The notes beneath the pieces were generated by a model, which saw nothing but the letters and a program-made list of their open reading frames with translations, ran no database searches and was not told the origin of the DNA. This document shows positions 48,916 to 58,767 of a stretch of 64,000 bases of DNA, in pieces. This DNA comes from Clostridium ljungdahlii (lineage in GTDB: Bacteria > Bacillota > Clostridia > Clostridiales > Clostridiaceae), in contig NZ_LITT01000058.1 of NCBI RefSeq assembly GCF_001636845.1, positions 124,001 to 188,000 of the forward strand. Reading direction: 5' to 3'. Each line of letters begins with the position of its first letter. Position 1 is the stretch's first letter. A program made the translations under genes and the position numbers.

Positions 48916-50686
48916 TAAAAATCGTAAGGTAGCAATCTATGGTCGTGTTAGTTCTGAGCATGAGTCACAACTATCAGCCTTTGCAAATCAGATAAAGTGG
49001 TATGATGCACAGGCAGAAAGACATCCTGAGTGGGAAATAGTAGAAAAATACTTTGATAAGGGTATTACAGGTACTCAGGCAAGAAAGAGACCAAGCTTTC
49101 TAAAAATGATAAATGATGCAGATCAAGGAAAATTTGACTTAATAGTAACACGTGAAGTAAGTAGATTTGCACGTAATACACTTGATGCACTTAAATATAC
49201 AAGGCAACTCAAGGAACATGGGATAGAGGTTCGTTTTCTAATTGATGATATTAGCACTTTTGACTGTGATGGAGAAACAAGACTTACTAATATGGCTGCA
49301 TATGCACAAGATGAGAGTAGAAAAATTAGTGAGCGTGTTAAGGCTGGTCAATATATAGCAAGGCATGAAAAAGGTGTTCTTTATGGAAGTGGAAATATAC
49401 TTGGATACAACAGATTAGGAAAAACTTTTATTATAGATGATGAACAAGCTGAAACGGTAAGGATGATATTTAGGATGTATTTAGATGGTTATGGACTAAG
49501 GCTAATAAAAACAGAATTATTAAAAAAGGGAAGAAAAAATTCAAAAGATCAGGTGAAATGGTTTGAGTCAACAATAAGCAGAATGCTAGAAAATCCTATG
49601 TATATAGGTAAGCAATACCAGAATAAGACATATGTAAAAGACTTCCTGGATCATAAAATTGTAAGGAATGATAAAATTAATTATTTGTTAATAGATGGAA
49701 AGTTTGAACCTATTATATCAGTTGAAGATTTTGAAAAAGTAGCAGCAATTAAAAAAAGGAGGGTCAAGAAGAATCCTGGTCAAAATCCTTATGGTATTAA
49801 AACATCTAATGATAAATGGATAAATTTATTGGAATGTAATTGTGGTTCAAGATTTCAGCAGTATAAGTGGAGAAAAGACAAAAAAACAGGTAAAATAAAA
49901 AAAGGATATGCATGTAGAAATAGAATAAACAATGGTAGGACGGAGTATAGAAAAAATAATAATTTACCTTTAGATGGGGTGTGTGATAGAAAAACAATTT
50001 GTGATTGGCACTTAGAACTTATGATAAAAGACATACTTGAAGAAATATGGGGCTTTCGCAAAGAATCAGTGATCAAAGCTTTTGAACTTATTAAAGATAA
50101 CTTTGTAGATGATAATATTAACAATGTTAGTACAATAAATAAACTTAATTCTAAGATATTAAGGTACAAGAAAAAAATAAGTGTGCTTACTGATTTATAT
50201 ACTGATGGTGATATCATAAAGAGAGATTTTATTGATAACCGAGATCAGTATAATGGATTCATTAAGACAGCAGAAAGTGAAATAAAACGAATTGATGGAG
50301 GCGTAGGCTTAGAGAAAAAAAATTTAGAAAATAAGCTACAGCATATAAAAAAAGTATTAGAACAATTAATTGATTTTAATGTTGAACAATTAGATGATAG
50401 TTTAATTAGGCAACTTGTGGATAAAGTTATAGTAAGAAGTGATAATAAATTTGAGTGGCTTTTAAATATCTCTGGTGGTGAAATGGGAGATGTATTCAGT
50501 TTTATGCTTAATGAGAAACTTGATATTAAGAGACAAAAGAGTATAGAAACAAGAGATACAAAATATACTTTAGCATTTAGCTCAATAATAAGCTTTGATA
50601 GAGCTAGGGCGTACAGAAAGCAATATAACAAATATCTTAGGAAAAATCAATGGACAGATATTAATTATGAGGTTTATGTGAGATAA
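48899..50686 (+). CDS. Large serine recombinase (integrase of the island)
   Basis: The 595 residues show the catalytic resolvase domain (GRVSSEHES with nucleophile Ser18; REVSRFARN), the recombinase domain, a zinc ribbon (CNCGSRFQQ, then YACRNR and VCDRK), and a C-terminal coiled coil (about residues 410-490). This is the layout of phage and integrative-element integrases that act without strong sequence homology. It ends about 340 bases from the right end of the island, the usual place for an integrase, and is intact. AAGGAGG precedes the ATG. Confidence 0.93.
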   Translation: MREVTNKNRKVAIYGRVSSEHESQLSAFANQIKWYDAQAERHPEWEIVEKYFDKGITGTQARKRPSFLKMINDADQGKFDLIVTREVSRFARNTLDALKYTRQLKEHGIEVRFLIDDISTFDCDGETRLTNMAAYAQDESRKISERVKAGQYIARHEKGVLYGSGNILGYNRLGKTFIIDDEQAETVRMIFRMYLDGYGLRLIKTELLKKGRKNSKDQVKWFESTISRMLENPMYIGKQYQNKTYVKDFLDHKIVRNDKINYLLIDGKFEPIISVEDFEKVAAIKKRRVKKNPGQNPYGIKTSNDKWINLLECNCGSRFQQYKWRKDKKTGKIKKGYACRNRINNGRTEYRKNNNLPLDGVCDRKTICDWHLELMIKDILEEIWGFRKESVIKAFELIKDNFVDDNINNVSTINKLNSKILRYKKKISVLTDLYTDGDIIKRDFIDNRDQYNGFIKTAESEIKRIDGGVGLEKKNLENKLQHIKKVLEQLIDFNVEQLDDSLIRQLVDKVIVRSDNKFEWLLNISGGEMGDVFSFMLNEKLDIKRQKSIETRDTKYTLAFSSIISFDRARAYRKQYNKYLRKNQWTDINYEVYVR

Positions 50687-50698
50687 TAAGCAAAGATG

Positions 50699-50731
50699 AG
50701 GCCTATCCAGATGGATTGGTCTTCTCTTTTT
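50699..50731 (+). terminator. Terminator after the large serine recombinase
   Basis: AGGCC-ATCC pairs with GGAT-GGTCT around AGAT, followed by TCTCTTTTT. No gene is seen between here and the ppdK relic. Confidence 0.7.
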
Positions 50732-51005
50732 AGAGTCGATTAAAAAAGGGCATTTAGATAATAAATTTAAATTTAGTGCATGAAGAAAAAAGTCGTTATG
50801 TAAAAAGTGGAACACATAATAAGTGACAGTAAGCTTCTATTAAAAGATTTTTATAAATAAAAAGTACATATATAATAGGAAGGAAAATTTTTACTAGACT
50901 GATAAAAAATAAGCAAAGACTATTTTTAAACATTTACATAGAGCAATTTTTAGTATATTATTAATATAAAGATGCTCCGTAATAGTAAAAAATGGAGTTT
51001 GGGCT

Positions 51006-51110
51006 ATTAAGATAGCAACAGCTCAAGCTCAGATAAAACATCCAAGAAAGTAATTAAAAGTATAGTAATAGCTTAAAAAGCCTTATAAAATGGCAATTTG
51101 AAGCTATCTG
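51006..51110 (+). pseudogene. Relic of the ppdK 3' end (attR-like)
   Basis: The frame reads AIKIATAQAQIKHPRK and stops at 51051-51053, matching the ppdK C-terminus VARLAAAQAQIKHP with conservative changes (R/K, L/I). Upstream of it the match to ppdK ends abruptly. Similarity to the DNA after ppdK continues to about 51110. It is the host or donor ppdK tail left at the right border of the island. Confidence 0.8.
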
Positions 51111-51114
51111 TACT

Positions 51115-51166
51115 ATGGCATTGTAACTTAATTTCACCATTGATTTTAAGTACAATGCCATGTTTT
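51115..51166 (+). terminator. Terminator after the ppdK relic
   Basis: ATGGCATTGTA-ACTTAA pairs with TTAAGT-ACAATGCCAT, followed by TTTTTA. It stands in the same place relative to the relic as the terminator after intact ppdK. Confidence 0.85.
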
Positions 51167-51190
51167 TATATAACAAGTTGATTAAAATTA

Positions 51191-51433
51191 TTAGTGCTGC
51201 AAACATTTTAATAAATCATAGTGTACAGAAATATCATTCCTATATTCATCAATAAAAATACGATATAGTATTCTGTCATTAATCAGAGTTTGTACAAATA
51301 TACCATTTGAATAAATGTCATACTGTTCGTCTTCAAATTCAAACATCTCCTTATTAGTTTTTGTAGCTTCAATCATAGTTCTGTCAAAAATTTTAATTTT
51401 TTGAAAAAACATTTCTTCACAACTAATTACCAT
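51191..51433 (-). CDS. Small unknown protein (80 aa)
   Basis: AAAGGAGAG precedes the ATG on the minus strand. The acidic, aromatic-rich product (MVISCEEMFFQKIKIFDRTM...) has no recognised motif. It lies just outside the island and downstream of the Ppx-PPK1 gene in the same direction. Confidence 0.6.
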   Translation of the reverse strand: MVISCEEMFFQKIKIFDRTMIEATKTNKEMFEFEDEQYDIYSNGIFVQTLINDRILYRIFIDEYRNDISVHYDLLKCLQH

Positions 51434-51492
51434 AATATACTCTCCTTTGTATTATTGAACATTTAATATGTTCATATTTTTGTATTTTACTG

Positions 51493-53688
51493 TTATATAG
51501 AATTAGCTAGCTTGGGTTTGAACCCATTTTCAATCCAATAATTTTTGCTATATTGTAAAAAAACTTGCCTGTCATAATTGTTTTCTGTTTCAACATTGTA
51601 GAAAATTTTTTGACTGTTTATACTCTCTTTGCCTCTTCTGTCAATTCGGGTATAAGATCCATCTATATTTAAGATTCTGGTTTTTACGGTATCTGCAAGT
51701 CCAATACTTAAAATCTCCTTTACCTTAGCTATTGCACTTTTGTCTTCAACTGGAAATAATAACTCTATCCTTCTATCTAAGTTTCTATTCATCCAATCAG
51801 CACTGGAAAGATAAATTGTTTCATCTCCATCGTTATAAAAATAGTAAATACGGCTGTGTTCCAAGAATTTTCCTACTATGCTCTTTACAGATATATTTTC
51901 ACTTATTCCTGGGATACCAGGCCTTAGACAACAAATTCCACGTACAATTAAATAAATATTAACTCCTGCACTTGAGGCTTTGTATAGAGCCATGATAATT
52001 TCAACATCCACCAAAGAATTCATCTTTGCAATAATTTTAGCGGGCTTGCCAATACTTGCATTTTTCGTTTCTTGAGATATCATATATAGGAAACGATCTC
52101 TTAAATTTAAAGGTGCTAAGCTTAACTTATATAAGTCAGTTGGATGAGAATGTCCCGATAGCATATTAAATACAGCAGATGCATCTGAACCTATATAAGG
52201 ATTTGTAGTAAACAACCCCAAATCTGTATATAACTGTGCTGTGACATCATTGTAATTGCCTGTACCTAAATGGACATAACGTTTAATTCCATCACTTTCT
52301 TTACGAACAACAAGCAATATCTTGCAGTGGGTTTTAAGGCCAACCAAACCGTAAATTACATGACATCCTGCCTTTTCTAAACGCTTTGCCCAGAGAATGT
52401 TATTTCCCTCATCAAATCTTGCTATGTTGGCAGTCAACTGTAAATCTTCATCAGAAAATCCAGTAATATTTTGACTGGAAATTATATTATAAGATTGAAT
52501 ACAATGGTTACAGGCATCCACAAAAATTCCTACATCATGAAGAATAGAAGCCGTCTGTAAATAAAGTCTCTCATTTTCTCCAAGCTTATGAAGTTTTTTT
52601 GTTTGATCAAATATTGATAAAGCAATTTTTTCAACAAAAGCGGCATGCCTTTTATTAATTCTGTATTTTTCAGCTATATACCACACGGAACTAATAATGT
52701 AATTTTGAGAGTCTTCTTTTCTATCAATGCCAAGAAAATCTTCTGCTAAATCATATAAAATGCCTTTTCGTAAGGAGGCCATTGGAATTTGTATATTTTT
52801 GTTTTTAGTTATTTTAAGAAAATAATGAAAAATTAAAATTGAAGGTAAAAGTAACTCAGCAGATTTATAAGAAACATTATATGTAAATCTTATTTGATCG
52901 TTTGTCATATTTCGAATATGCTCATATAATTCTATAAAGTCTTCTCTTTTTATAAAGTTGCCATTTTCAAAAAAAATTTTTTGCTTATTCAAATCACTTC
53001 TTTTCCATATGATTTTTGAAATTGTCTTGAGTTCTCCTCCCAGGCCTATTATGTATTCAAAACTAAGGTTTTCTATAAAACATTTTATGGAATAAAGTTT
53101 ATTTTCAATAAACTGTTCCATTATTGAAGGAAAATCTAATGTTTTTGCTTCCAATTCACCTAAGGTTTCTCTAAGACGTAAAGATCCTATTTTTGACTGC
53201 TCAATAAATTTTAGCTGTCCTTCTTCATAAATTGATACCTCAACAGCTCCTGAGGTAATATTTATAACTAATACTCGTCTTAAAGTGGTTAAATTAAAAT
53301 TGTAATTAATTTCCTTTAGCATAAGAAGACGTTCTTGAGTAGCATTAATGCATTCAACAAATAAATCTGTTCGAAGCTTTATTTGTTCTAGAATATATTG
53401 TTTATTTTCAGCTTCTCTGATTCCACTAGTAGAAATAGCTTTATAAAAATTTACATTATAATCTTTTATTAGCTGTGTAAAATTTTTTAAATGGTAGCAC
53501 GTTTGATGCATAGTTTGTATAGAAATTTTCTTTGAAGTAAAGGTATCCTTACCTATATTTGTAGGTTTAATTACGTCTTCTAGAATTTTTATAACTTTAT
53601 CTTTATGAATTTCTGCTATACTCATTTTTAAATAATTAGAGCCTATGTCAATAGCAGCAATAGTATCTCCTTCTTTGATTTTTTTCAT
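51493..53688 (-). CDS. Ppx/GppA-HD protein fused to the C-terminal part of polyphosphate kinase
   Basis: Residues 1 to about 424 are a Ppx/GppA-type domain (AAIDIGSNYLKMSI, IIGLGGELKTI) plus an HD domain (SILHDVGIF). At residue 424 the sequence changes without a stop into PPK1: ARFDEGNNILWAKRLEKAG, GLKTHCKI (His454, matching E. coli His435), YVHLGTGNYND, and FLEHSRIY (His611, matching His592). The PPK1 N and H domains and the first part of C1, including the E. coli Arg375 region, are absent. The Ppx half has lost the usual DIGGGS phosphate motif (NITSGAVE). ATG follows AAGGAAAG. It is probably an in-frame deletion fusion, and whether it is active is unknown. Confidence 0.88.
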   Translation of the reverse strand: MKKIKEGDTIAAIDIGSNYLKMSIAEIHKDKVIKILEDVIKPTNIGKDTFTSKKISIQTMHQTCYHLKNFTQLIKDYNVNFYKAISTSGIREAENKQYILEQIKLRTDLFVECINATQERLLMLKEINYNFNLTTLRRVLVINITSGAVEVSIYEEGQLKFIEQSKIGSLRLRETLGELEAKTLDFPSIMEQFIENKLYSIKCFIENLSFEYIIGLGGELKTISKIIWKRSDLNKQKIFFENGNFIKREDFIELYEHIRNMTNDQIRFTYNVSYKSAELLLPSILIFHYFLKITKNKNIQIPMASLRKGILYDLAEDFLGIDRKEDSQNYIISSVWYIAEKYRINKRHAAFVEKIALSIFDQTKKLHKLGENERLYLQTASILHDVGIFVDACNHCIQSYNIISSQNITGFSDEDLQLTANIARFDEGNNILWAKRLEKAGCHVIYGLVGLKTHCKILLVVRKESDGIKRYVHLGTGNYNDVTAQLYTDLGLFTTNPYIGSDASAVFNMLSGHSHPTDLYKLSLAPLNLRDRFLYMISQETKNASIGKPAKIIAKMNSLVDVEIIMALYKASSAGVNIYLIVRGICCLRPGIPGISENISVKSIVGKFLEHSRIYYFYNDGDETIYLSSADWMNRNLDRRIELLFPVEDKSAIAKVKEILSIGLADTVKTRILNIDGSYTRIDRRGKESINSQKIFYNVETENNYDRQVFLQYSKNYWIENGFKPKLANSI

Positions 53689-53786
53689 AAGGCTTTCCTT
53701 CCTTAATATAAAAATATAATTATTATGATAATTTCTACACTTTCCATATCTAATTATAGTATAATTCTAAAGCTTATTGTCGAAAG

Positions 53787-53823
53787 TTTACATTTCTTAA
53801 ACGTACTTAACATATACTTAACA
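53787..53823. promoter_or_regulatory. Four PhoP-box-like repeats
   Basis: TTTACA (53787), TTAAAC (53797), TTAACA (53807) and TTAACA (53818) are spaced by 4, 4 and 5 bases. This fits the Gram-positive PhoP box, TT(A/T/C)ACA repeated about every 11 bases. It lies between two divergent polyphosphate genes. A minus-strand promoter (TCGACA, 19 bases, TATAAT ending at 53753) lies next to it. Confidence 0.6.
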
Positions 53824-53980
53824 TAGCCAAAAAAGTTGCAATAAGGGGTGTTATATGATAGTCGATTAAGTTGTTGCAAATGTTTTAGTTATTGAATAAA
53901 ATTAGAGATAAGTTTATTAATGGCATGTGTTTTATACTGTCAATAATTAGAAAGTTTTGAATTGAAAAAAGGAGAGAAAA

Positions 53981-55489
53981 ATGAAGCAAATAGGGATTAT
54001 TGATATAGGATCAAATTCAATAAGATTGGTACTTGCTAAGATTAGTGAAAACAAATGTTTTAACATAATAGACGAAGTAAAGGAAACTGTACGGCTTGGC
54101 AAGGATATGACTATTCATGGAGAGTTAAATTCTTTAAAGATAGAGAAAGCTATAAAGGCAATATCATTTTTTAAATGTTTATGTGAAGCACAAGGCATTA
54201 CAGAAATTATAGCAGTAGCTACAGAGGCAGTGCGTAAAGCATCAAATCAGTCAAAGTTTATAAATAGGGTTAAATCAGAATTAAGCATTGAAATAAGGGT
54301 ATTATCAGGTACAGCAGAGGCTTATTATGATTATTTTGGAAATATAAATAGCATGGACATTTCTAACGCACTTTTAATGGATATTGGAGGAAGTAGTGCA
54401 GAACTTATTTGGGTTGAAAACAGAAAACTTAAGTATTCCATTAGTTTGCCTTTTGGTGCAATAAATTTGACAGAAAGATTTTATTTAAATGAAGCTATAG
54501 ATGAAAAAACAGAAAAGGATTTGAAAAAATTTATACTTTCTTTTTATAAAGATATACCATGGTTAAAAGAGATAAAAAATTTACCTTTAATTGGTATAGG
54601 AGGAACATTCCGAAATATAGCTAAGATAAGCCGAAAAAAGAACGAATATCCTATAGACAATATTCATAATTACACAATAACTATGGATGAGGTAGAGGAA
54701 ATATACAACATGATAAAAATAAAAAATCAGGCAGAACGAAAAAAAATAAAAGGGTTGTCTAAAAACAGGGCAGATATATTTTTGGGTGCTGTCGGTGCTA
54801 TAGTTACTTTATCTCAATTTCTGAACTTAAAAAAACTTTATGTAAGTGGATGTGGAATTAGAGAAGGAATTATTTATGAATATATTTTGAAAAATAATAA
54901 ACCTTTGAAAGATGTTTTAGACTTTTCAATAAACAATTATATGGTTAATCATGAAATGAATTTAAATCATGCTAAACAGGTATGGAAACTTGCTGAAAGT
55001 TTATATAATGACCTTAAGCCAATACTAAATATTAATTGTGATTACTATAATATTTTAAAAACAGCTGCTCTTCTTCATGATTGTGGAATACACATAAGTT
55101 ATTATAATCATCATGCCCATTCTTTTTATATAATCTTGAATTCTAAAATAAATGGTTTATCACATAAGGAGCAACTTATGGCTGCGTATATAGCTGCTCT
55201 TCATAGAAAAAATGATTTTAAGATAAATTTACAGAAATATGGCAAGGTAATAAGCGAGAATGATATAGAAATTATTGAAAAACTAGCTGTACTAGTACGA
55301 ATTTGTGAAAATTTAGATGGTGGTATACATGGGAATATAAGCAGCGTATCCTGTACTATAAGGTCAGATAATGTAACTATAAATGTCAAATCCAAGACGG
55401 ATTCATTTTTAGAAATAAGTCAGGCGTTAGAGTGTACTGCAGCTTTTGAAAAAATTTTTAGTAAGAAGTTAATTATTAAAGCTAGTTGA
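53981..55489 (+). CDS. ppx: Exopolyphosphatase / guanosine pentaphosphate phosphohydrolase
   Basis: The 502 residues carry the ASKHA-fold motifs IIDIGSNSIRLVLAKI, LLMDIGGSSAELIW and LIGIGGTFRNIAKI, then an HD domain with ALLHDCGIHI and NHHAHSFYII. The enzyme removes terminal phosphate from polyphosphate or converts pppGpp to ppGpp. Unlike the Ppx half of the divergent fusion, all phosphate-binding motifs are intact. AAAAGGAGAG precedes the ATG. The upstream PhoP-like repeats suggest phosphate control. Confidence 0.93.
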   Translation: MKQIGIIDIGSNSIRLVLAKISENKCFNIIDEVKETVRLGKDMTIHGELNSLKIEKAIKAISFFKCLCEAQGITEIIAVATEAVRKASNQSKFINRVKSELSIEIRVLSGTAEAYYDYFGNINSMDISNALLMDIGGSSAELIWVENRKLKYSISLPFGAINLTERFYLNEAIDEKTEKDLKKFILSFYKDIPWLKEIKNLPLIGIGGTFRNIAKISRKKNEYPIDNIHNYTITMDEVEEIYNMIKIKNQAERKKIKGLSKNRADIFLGAVGAIVTLSQFLNLKKLYVSGCGIREGIIYEYILKNNKPLKDVLDFSINNYMVNHEMNLNHAKQVWKLAESLYNDLKPILNINCDYYNILKTAALLHDCGIHISYYNHHAHSFYIILNSKINGLSHKEQLMAAYIAALHRKNDFKINLQKYGKVISENDIEIIEKLAVLVRICENLDGGIHGNISSVSCTIRSDNVTINVKSKTDSFLEISQALECTAAFEKIFSKKLIIKAS

Positions 55490-55521
55490 TTTTATAAATG
55501 TTCCTAATTAAACTGAATATA

Positions 55522-55562
55522 AAGTTTCATACTATTAAACAATAATAGTATGAAACTTTTTT
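55522..55562. terminator. Bidirectional terminator between ppx and the CotS-like gene
   Basis: AAGTTTCATACTATT pairs with AATAGTATGAAACTT and is followed by a T run. The right arm encodes the last codons of the convergent minus-strand gene. Confidence 0.9.
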
Positions 55563-56572
55563 TCTACGTATTTTCCTAGACTTATAATAAATTTAAGTTG
55601 ATTAATATTATTAGAACATTTTTTTAGTATATAGTAAAAAGAATTATGGTTACATTTTGATATGTTTTTATAATAATCTCTAGATATTTTCCAAAATTTT
55701 TGAGGAAAAGCTAAATAAGATATTATATATTTATAATCATCTAATGTTAATGGAAAAGTTTTTTCGTATAAATTTAAACATTCTAATGTTATATCTAGCT
55801 GCCAATTAGTAGAATTTCGCTTTAGAAATCTTCTTAAGAAATAGGAGATATCATGTGCACAATAGTCTATGCTGCATTTATCAAAATCTATTATCCAAAT
55901 TTTATTGTTATTATCAAATATTATATTTTTATTTACATAATCTAGGTGGCATAGGCAGGTATTTAGATTATCATAGTTTATAGAAGAAGATATTCTAGAG
56001 GACATTTGTGCCAGTATAAGGTTAATTTCAAAATATTGTAGAAACAATTGCGAGAATTTATCTTTATATTTAACTGCCAAATTTGAGCAATTTAACAGCT
56101 GCTTAGAATGTTTTTCAAAAGATATATATGTTTTTTCAAAATTAATCCTTTCAATACTACCTTTAATGGGAGTGAAACTTTTGCTTACTTTATGCATTTT
56201 TGCTAAATTAGATATGGATACTAAGAGATGATCTTTAATGTTATAATTACATTTAGTACCCGTTATCCAGGGAGTAAGCATAAAAAGCATTTCATTATAT
56301 TTTACATATCGACCTCCATAAATTGTAGGTAATATTCTAGGAACTCTAATGTTATTTCTAAAAAGCCATTCTATGGCAGAATATACAAAAAGTAAATTTG
56401 CTTCATCAAAATATACTTTCTTTAAACAGTAATTTTTATTTAGATGACTTACTTTATATACTGCCCTCTGCTTATCTGTATTTTTAAATTTGATTCTATC
56501 TATAGATGCATTATTCATATTGTAATAGGGAAGTACGTATTTTTTTACAGTTTTTTCAGATAACAAATCCAT
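55535..56572 (-). CDS. CotS-like spore coat kinase-fold protein
   Basis: The 345-residue protein belongs to the aminoglycoside-phosphotransferase/CotS superfamily. The catalytic loop CHLDYVNKNIIFD and the metal motif WIIDFDKCSIDY are kept, so it may phosphorylate a small molecule or coat component. Members of this type (CotS, CotI, YutH) are spore-coat associated. The start at 56572 is chosen because GAGGAG lies seven bases upstream. The 402-base gap to dnaG is very AT-rich and shows no gene. Confidence 0.85.
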   Translation of the reverse strand: MDLLSEKTVKKYVLPYYNMNNASIDRIKFKNTDKQRAVYKVSHLNKNYCLKKVYFDEANLLFVYSAIEWLFRNNIRVPRILPTIYGGRYVKYNEMLFMLTPWITGTKCNYNIKDHLLVSISNLAKMHKVSKSFTPIKGSIERINFEKTYISFEKHSKQLLNCSNLAVKYKDKFSQLFLQYFEINLILAQMSSRISSSINYDNLNTCLCHLDYVNKNIIFDNNNKIWIIDFDKCSIDYCAHDISYFLRRFLKRNSTNWQLDITLECLNLYEKTFPLTLDDYKYIISYLAFPQKFWKISRDYYKNISKCNHNSFYYILKKCSNNINQLKFIISLGKYVEKKFHTIIV

Positions 56573-56974
56573 ACAAAAACTCCTCAAAAGTTGTTCCTCT
56601 ATAATAATATTAAAGTACCTTTTATAATATACATTATTCTTAAAAAAAGAAGTTTTAGAAAATAAAATGTAACAAATTTCTTATATAGAGAGGAATAATT
56701 TTTAATAGTATGTGGGCAAAATAGGAACAAATACATAGCATTTACAGTAAAGTTACAGAATTAAATTATATATTATATATTTATAAGTAAAATTATGCAG
56801 TTTTGAAATTAAAAATTTTTTTTATTGAAGGATATTTAATTTTTGTAAAGAATATATATAGTATATTCCTTATTTGAGAAAAAAAATATTTATTTTTGAA
56901 GAAGGAATATAGTAATTTATGTCGAATATATTTATTCTTGAACATAATAATTTAAGATAGGTGGGGATTCGTTA

Positions 56975-58747
56975 GTGATATCGGAAGATGTCATTCAAAA
57001 AATAAAAGATGCAAGTGATATAGTAGATATCATATCTGAAAGTGTAAAGTTAAAAAGGTCAGGTAGAAATTATTTAGGACTATGTCCTTTTCATCATGAA
57101 AAAACCCCATCTTTTAGTGTATCTGTGGATAAGCAAATATATAAATGTTTCGGTTGTGGTGAGGCAGGAAATGTAATAACGTTTGTTATGAAACTGAAAA
57201 AATTAACTTTTCCCGAAGCATTGAAGATTTTAGCTGATCGAGCAAATATAGATCTGGATGAAACTGGTAATGGAAACAGCAATAGAAAGAATACTTATGA
57301 AAAACTTTATAAACTAAATATAGAAGCTGCCAGATATTTTTATAATTGTTTAAATAAAAATAAAATAGCTAAATCCTACATGTTAAATAGAGGAATAACA
57401 GAAAAAACCATGAACAAATTTGGTATTGGATATTCTGTTGACAGTTGGAATGATATGCTGATTTTCTTAAAGAAAAAAGGATTTACTGAACTGGATATGC
57501 TATCAGATGGACTTATAATTAAAAGTAAAAAGGGAAATTACTATGACAGATTTAGAAACAGAATAATTTTTCCAGTATTTGATTTTAGAGGAAAAGTAAT
57601 AGGATTTGGAGGAAGAGTATTAGATGATTCTAAACCAAAGTATTTAAATTCTCCAGAAACTCATCTATTTAAAAAAGGTATTAATCTCTATGGATTAAAT
57701 TTTGCCATAAAAAATAATACTTCTAGAATGTTTATAATTGTGGAAGGATACATGGACTGTATATCTCTTCATCAATATGGTATAACCAATGCAGTGGCTT
57801 CTCTAGGTACAGCTCTTACTATAAATCAGGCAAAACTTATGGCTAGATATGTTGATAAAGTTATAATATCTTATGATGCAGATGCAGCAGGTCAAATAGC
57901 TACAGTTAGAGGTCTGGATATACTAAAAAGTGTAGGATTGGAAGTAAGGGTTTTAGTAGTACCACAAGGAAAAGATCCTGATGAATTTATTAGGAATAAT
58001 GGAAAAGATGCTTTTTTAGAACTTGTAGATAAAGCTCTACCACTTATAGAGTATAGAATTCAAAATATAAAAAGTAACATGAATTTCAATGATTCTGAAG
58101 ATACTATAAAATATGTAGAAAAAGCACTAAAAATATTGTCTCAATTAGATCCTATAGAAAGAGAAATATATGTAAAAAGTATATCTGAAGAAACTGGAAT
58201 AAGGGATCAAGTACTATATGATATGTTGAATGATAATATTCAAAAAAATGTAAAAAAAAATGAAAAAGTGAATATAGATGCTGGTTTTGGACAAAAATTA
58301 TATTTAGAGCCAGCATATTTAAAGGCTGAGAGGGCTCTTTTAAAACTTATTTCAGAAAATGAAGAAGCGTTTAAGTATGCTCTAGATAAAATAGAAGTTG
58401 ATAATATTATATTAGAAAGTCATAAAAAAATATATAGGTATATAGTGGAAAATATGAAATATGATATAGAAAAAAGAAAAAAATTTGTAGAGTTAAATTG
58501 TCATGACGTAGATACCTCTAAAGAATGGGTTAATATTATGGAAACTAAAATTAAATATGATAGCAGCAATTATAAAGATATGATAGATAATTTTATAGAT
58601 AAAATAGAAAGACATAGATTGGAAAAATCCAAGAAACACATTATAAATAGAATAAAAGAATGTGAAGCTCAGGGAAATTTGAATGAATCTCTAAAACTGG
58701 CACAAGAATTAATTAAAATACAAAAAAGGATTGGTGAAATGCAGTAA
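56975..58747 (+). CDS. dnaG: DNA primase
   Basis: The 590-residue primase has the CHC2 zinc finger ([11 protein letters not shown] and [10 protein letters not shown]), the TOPRIM core ([13 protein letters not shown] and [13 protein letters not shown]), and a C-terminal helicase-interaction domain. It makes RNA primers for replication. GTG start follows AGGTGGGG. Its stop overlaps an ATG of the rpoD region, so the two form the conserved macromolecular synthesis operon. Confidence 0.97.
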   Translation: MISEDVIQKIKDASDIVDIISESVKLKRSGRNYLGLCPFHHEKTPSFSVSVDKQIYKCFGCGEAGNVITFVMKLKKLTFPEALKILADRANIDLDETGNGNSNRKNTYEKLYKLNIEAARYFYNCLNKNKIAKSYMLNRGITEKTMNKFGIGYSVDSWNDMLIFLKKKGFTELDMLSDGLIIKSKKGNYYDRFRNRIIFPVFDFRGKVIGFGGRVLDDSKPKYLNSPETHLFKKGINLYGLNFAIKNNTSRMFIIVEGYMDCISLHQYGITNAVASLGTALTINQAKLMARYVDKVIISYDADAAGQIATVRGLDILKSVGLEVRVLVVPQGKDPDEFIRNNGKDAFLELVDKALPLIEYRIQNIKSNMNFNDSEDTIKYVEKALKILSQLDPIEREIYVKSISEETGIRDQVLYDMLNDNIQKNVKKNEKVNIDAGFGQKLYLEPAYLKAERALLKLISENEEAFKYALDKIEVDNIILESHKKIYRYIVENMKYDIEKRKKFVELNCHDVDTSKEWVNIMETKIKYDSSNYKDMIDNFIDKIERHRLEKSKKHIINRIKECEAQGNLNESLKLAQELIKIQKRIGEMQ

Positions 58748-58767
58748 TGGCAAAAGGAGGCAATAAA

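Larger units (their letters stand above)
28421..51044. mobile_element. Integrated genomic island at the 3' end of ppdK (about 22.6 kb)
   Basis: The limits are the two exact copies of the 18-bp repeat. Inside are recombinases (a large serine recombinase next to the right end, a broken small resolvase, and a resolvase-like protein at the left end), regulators, cell-wall proteins, a SIR2-STAND protein and several unknown genes. Long non-coding stretches and gene fragments contrast with the dense core on both sides. There are no visible conjugation, capsid or replication genes, so it may depend on a helper or be decaying. The exact crossover point is not determined. Confidence 0.75.
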
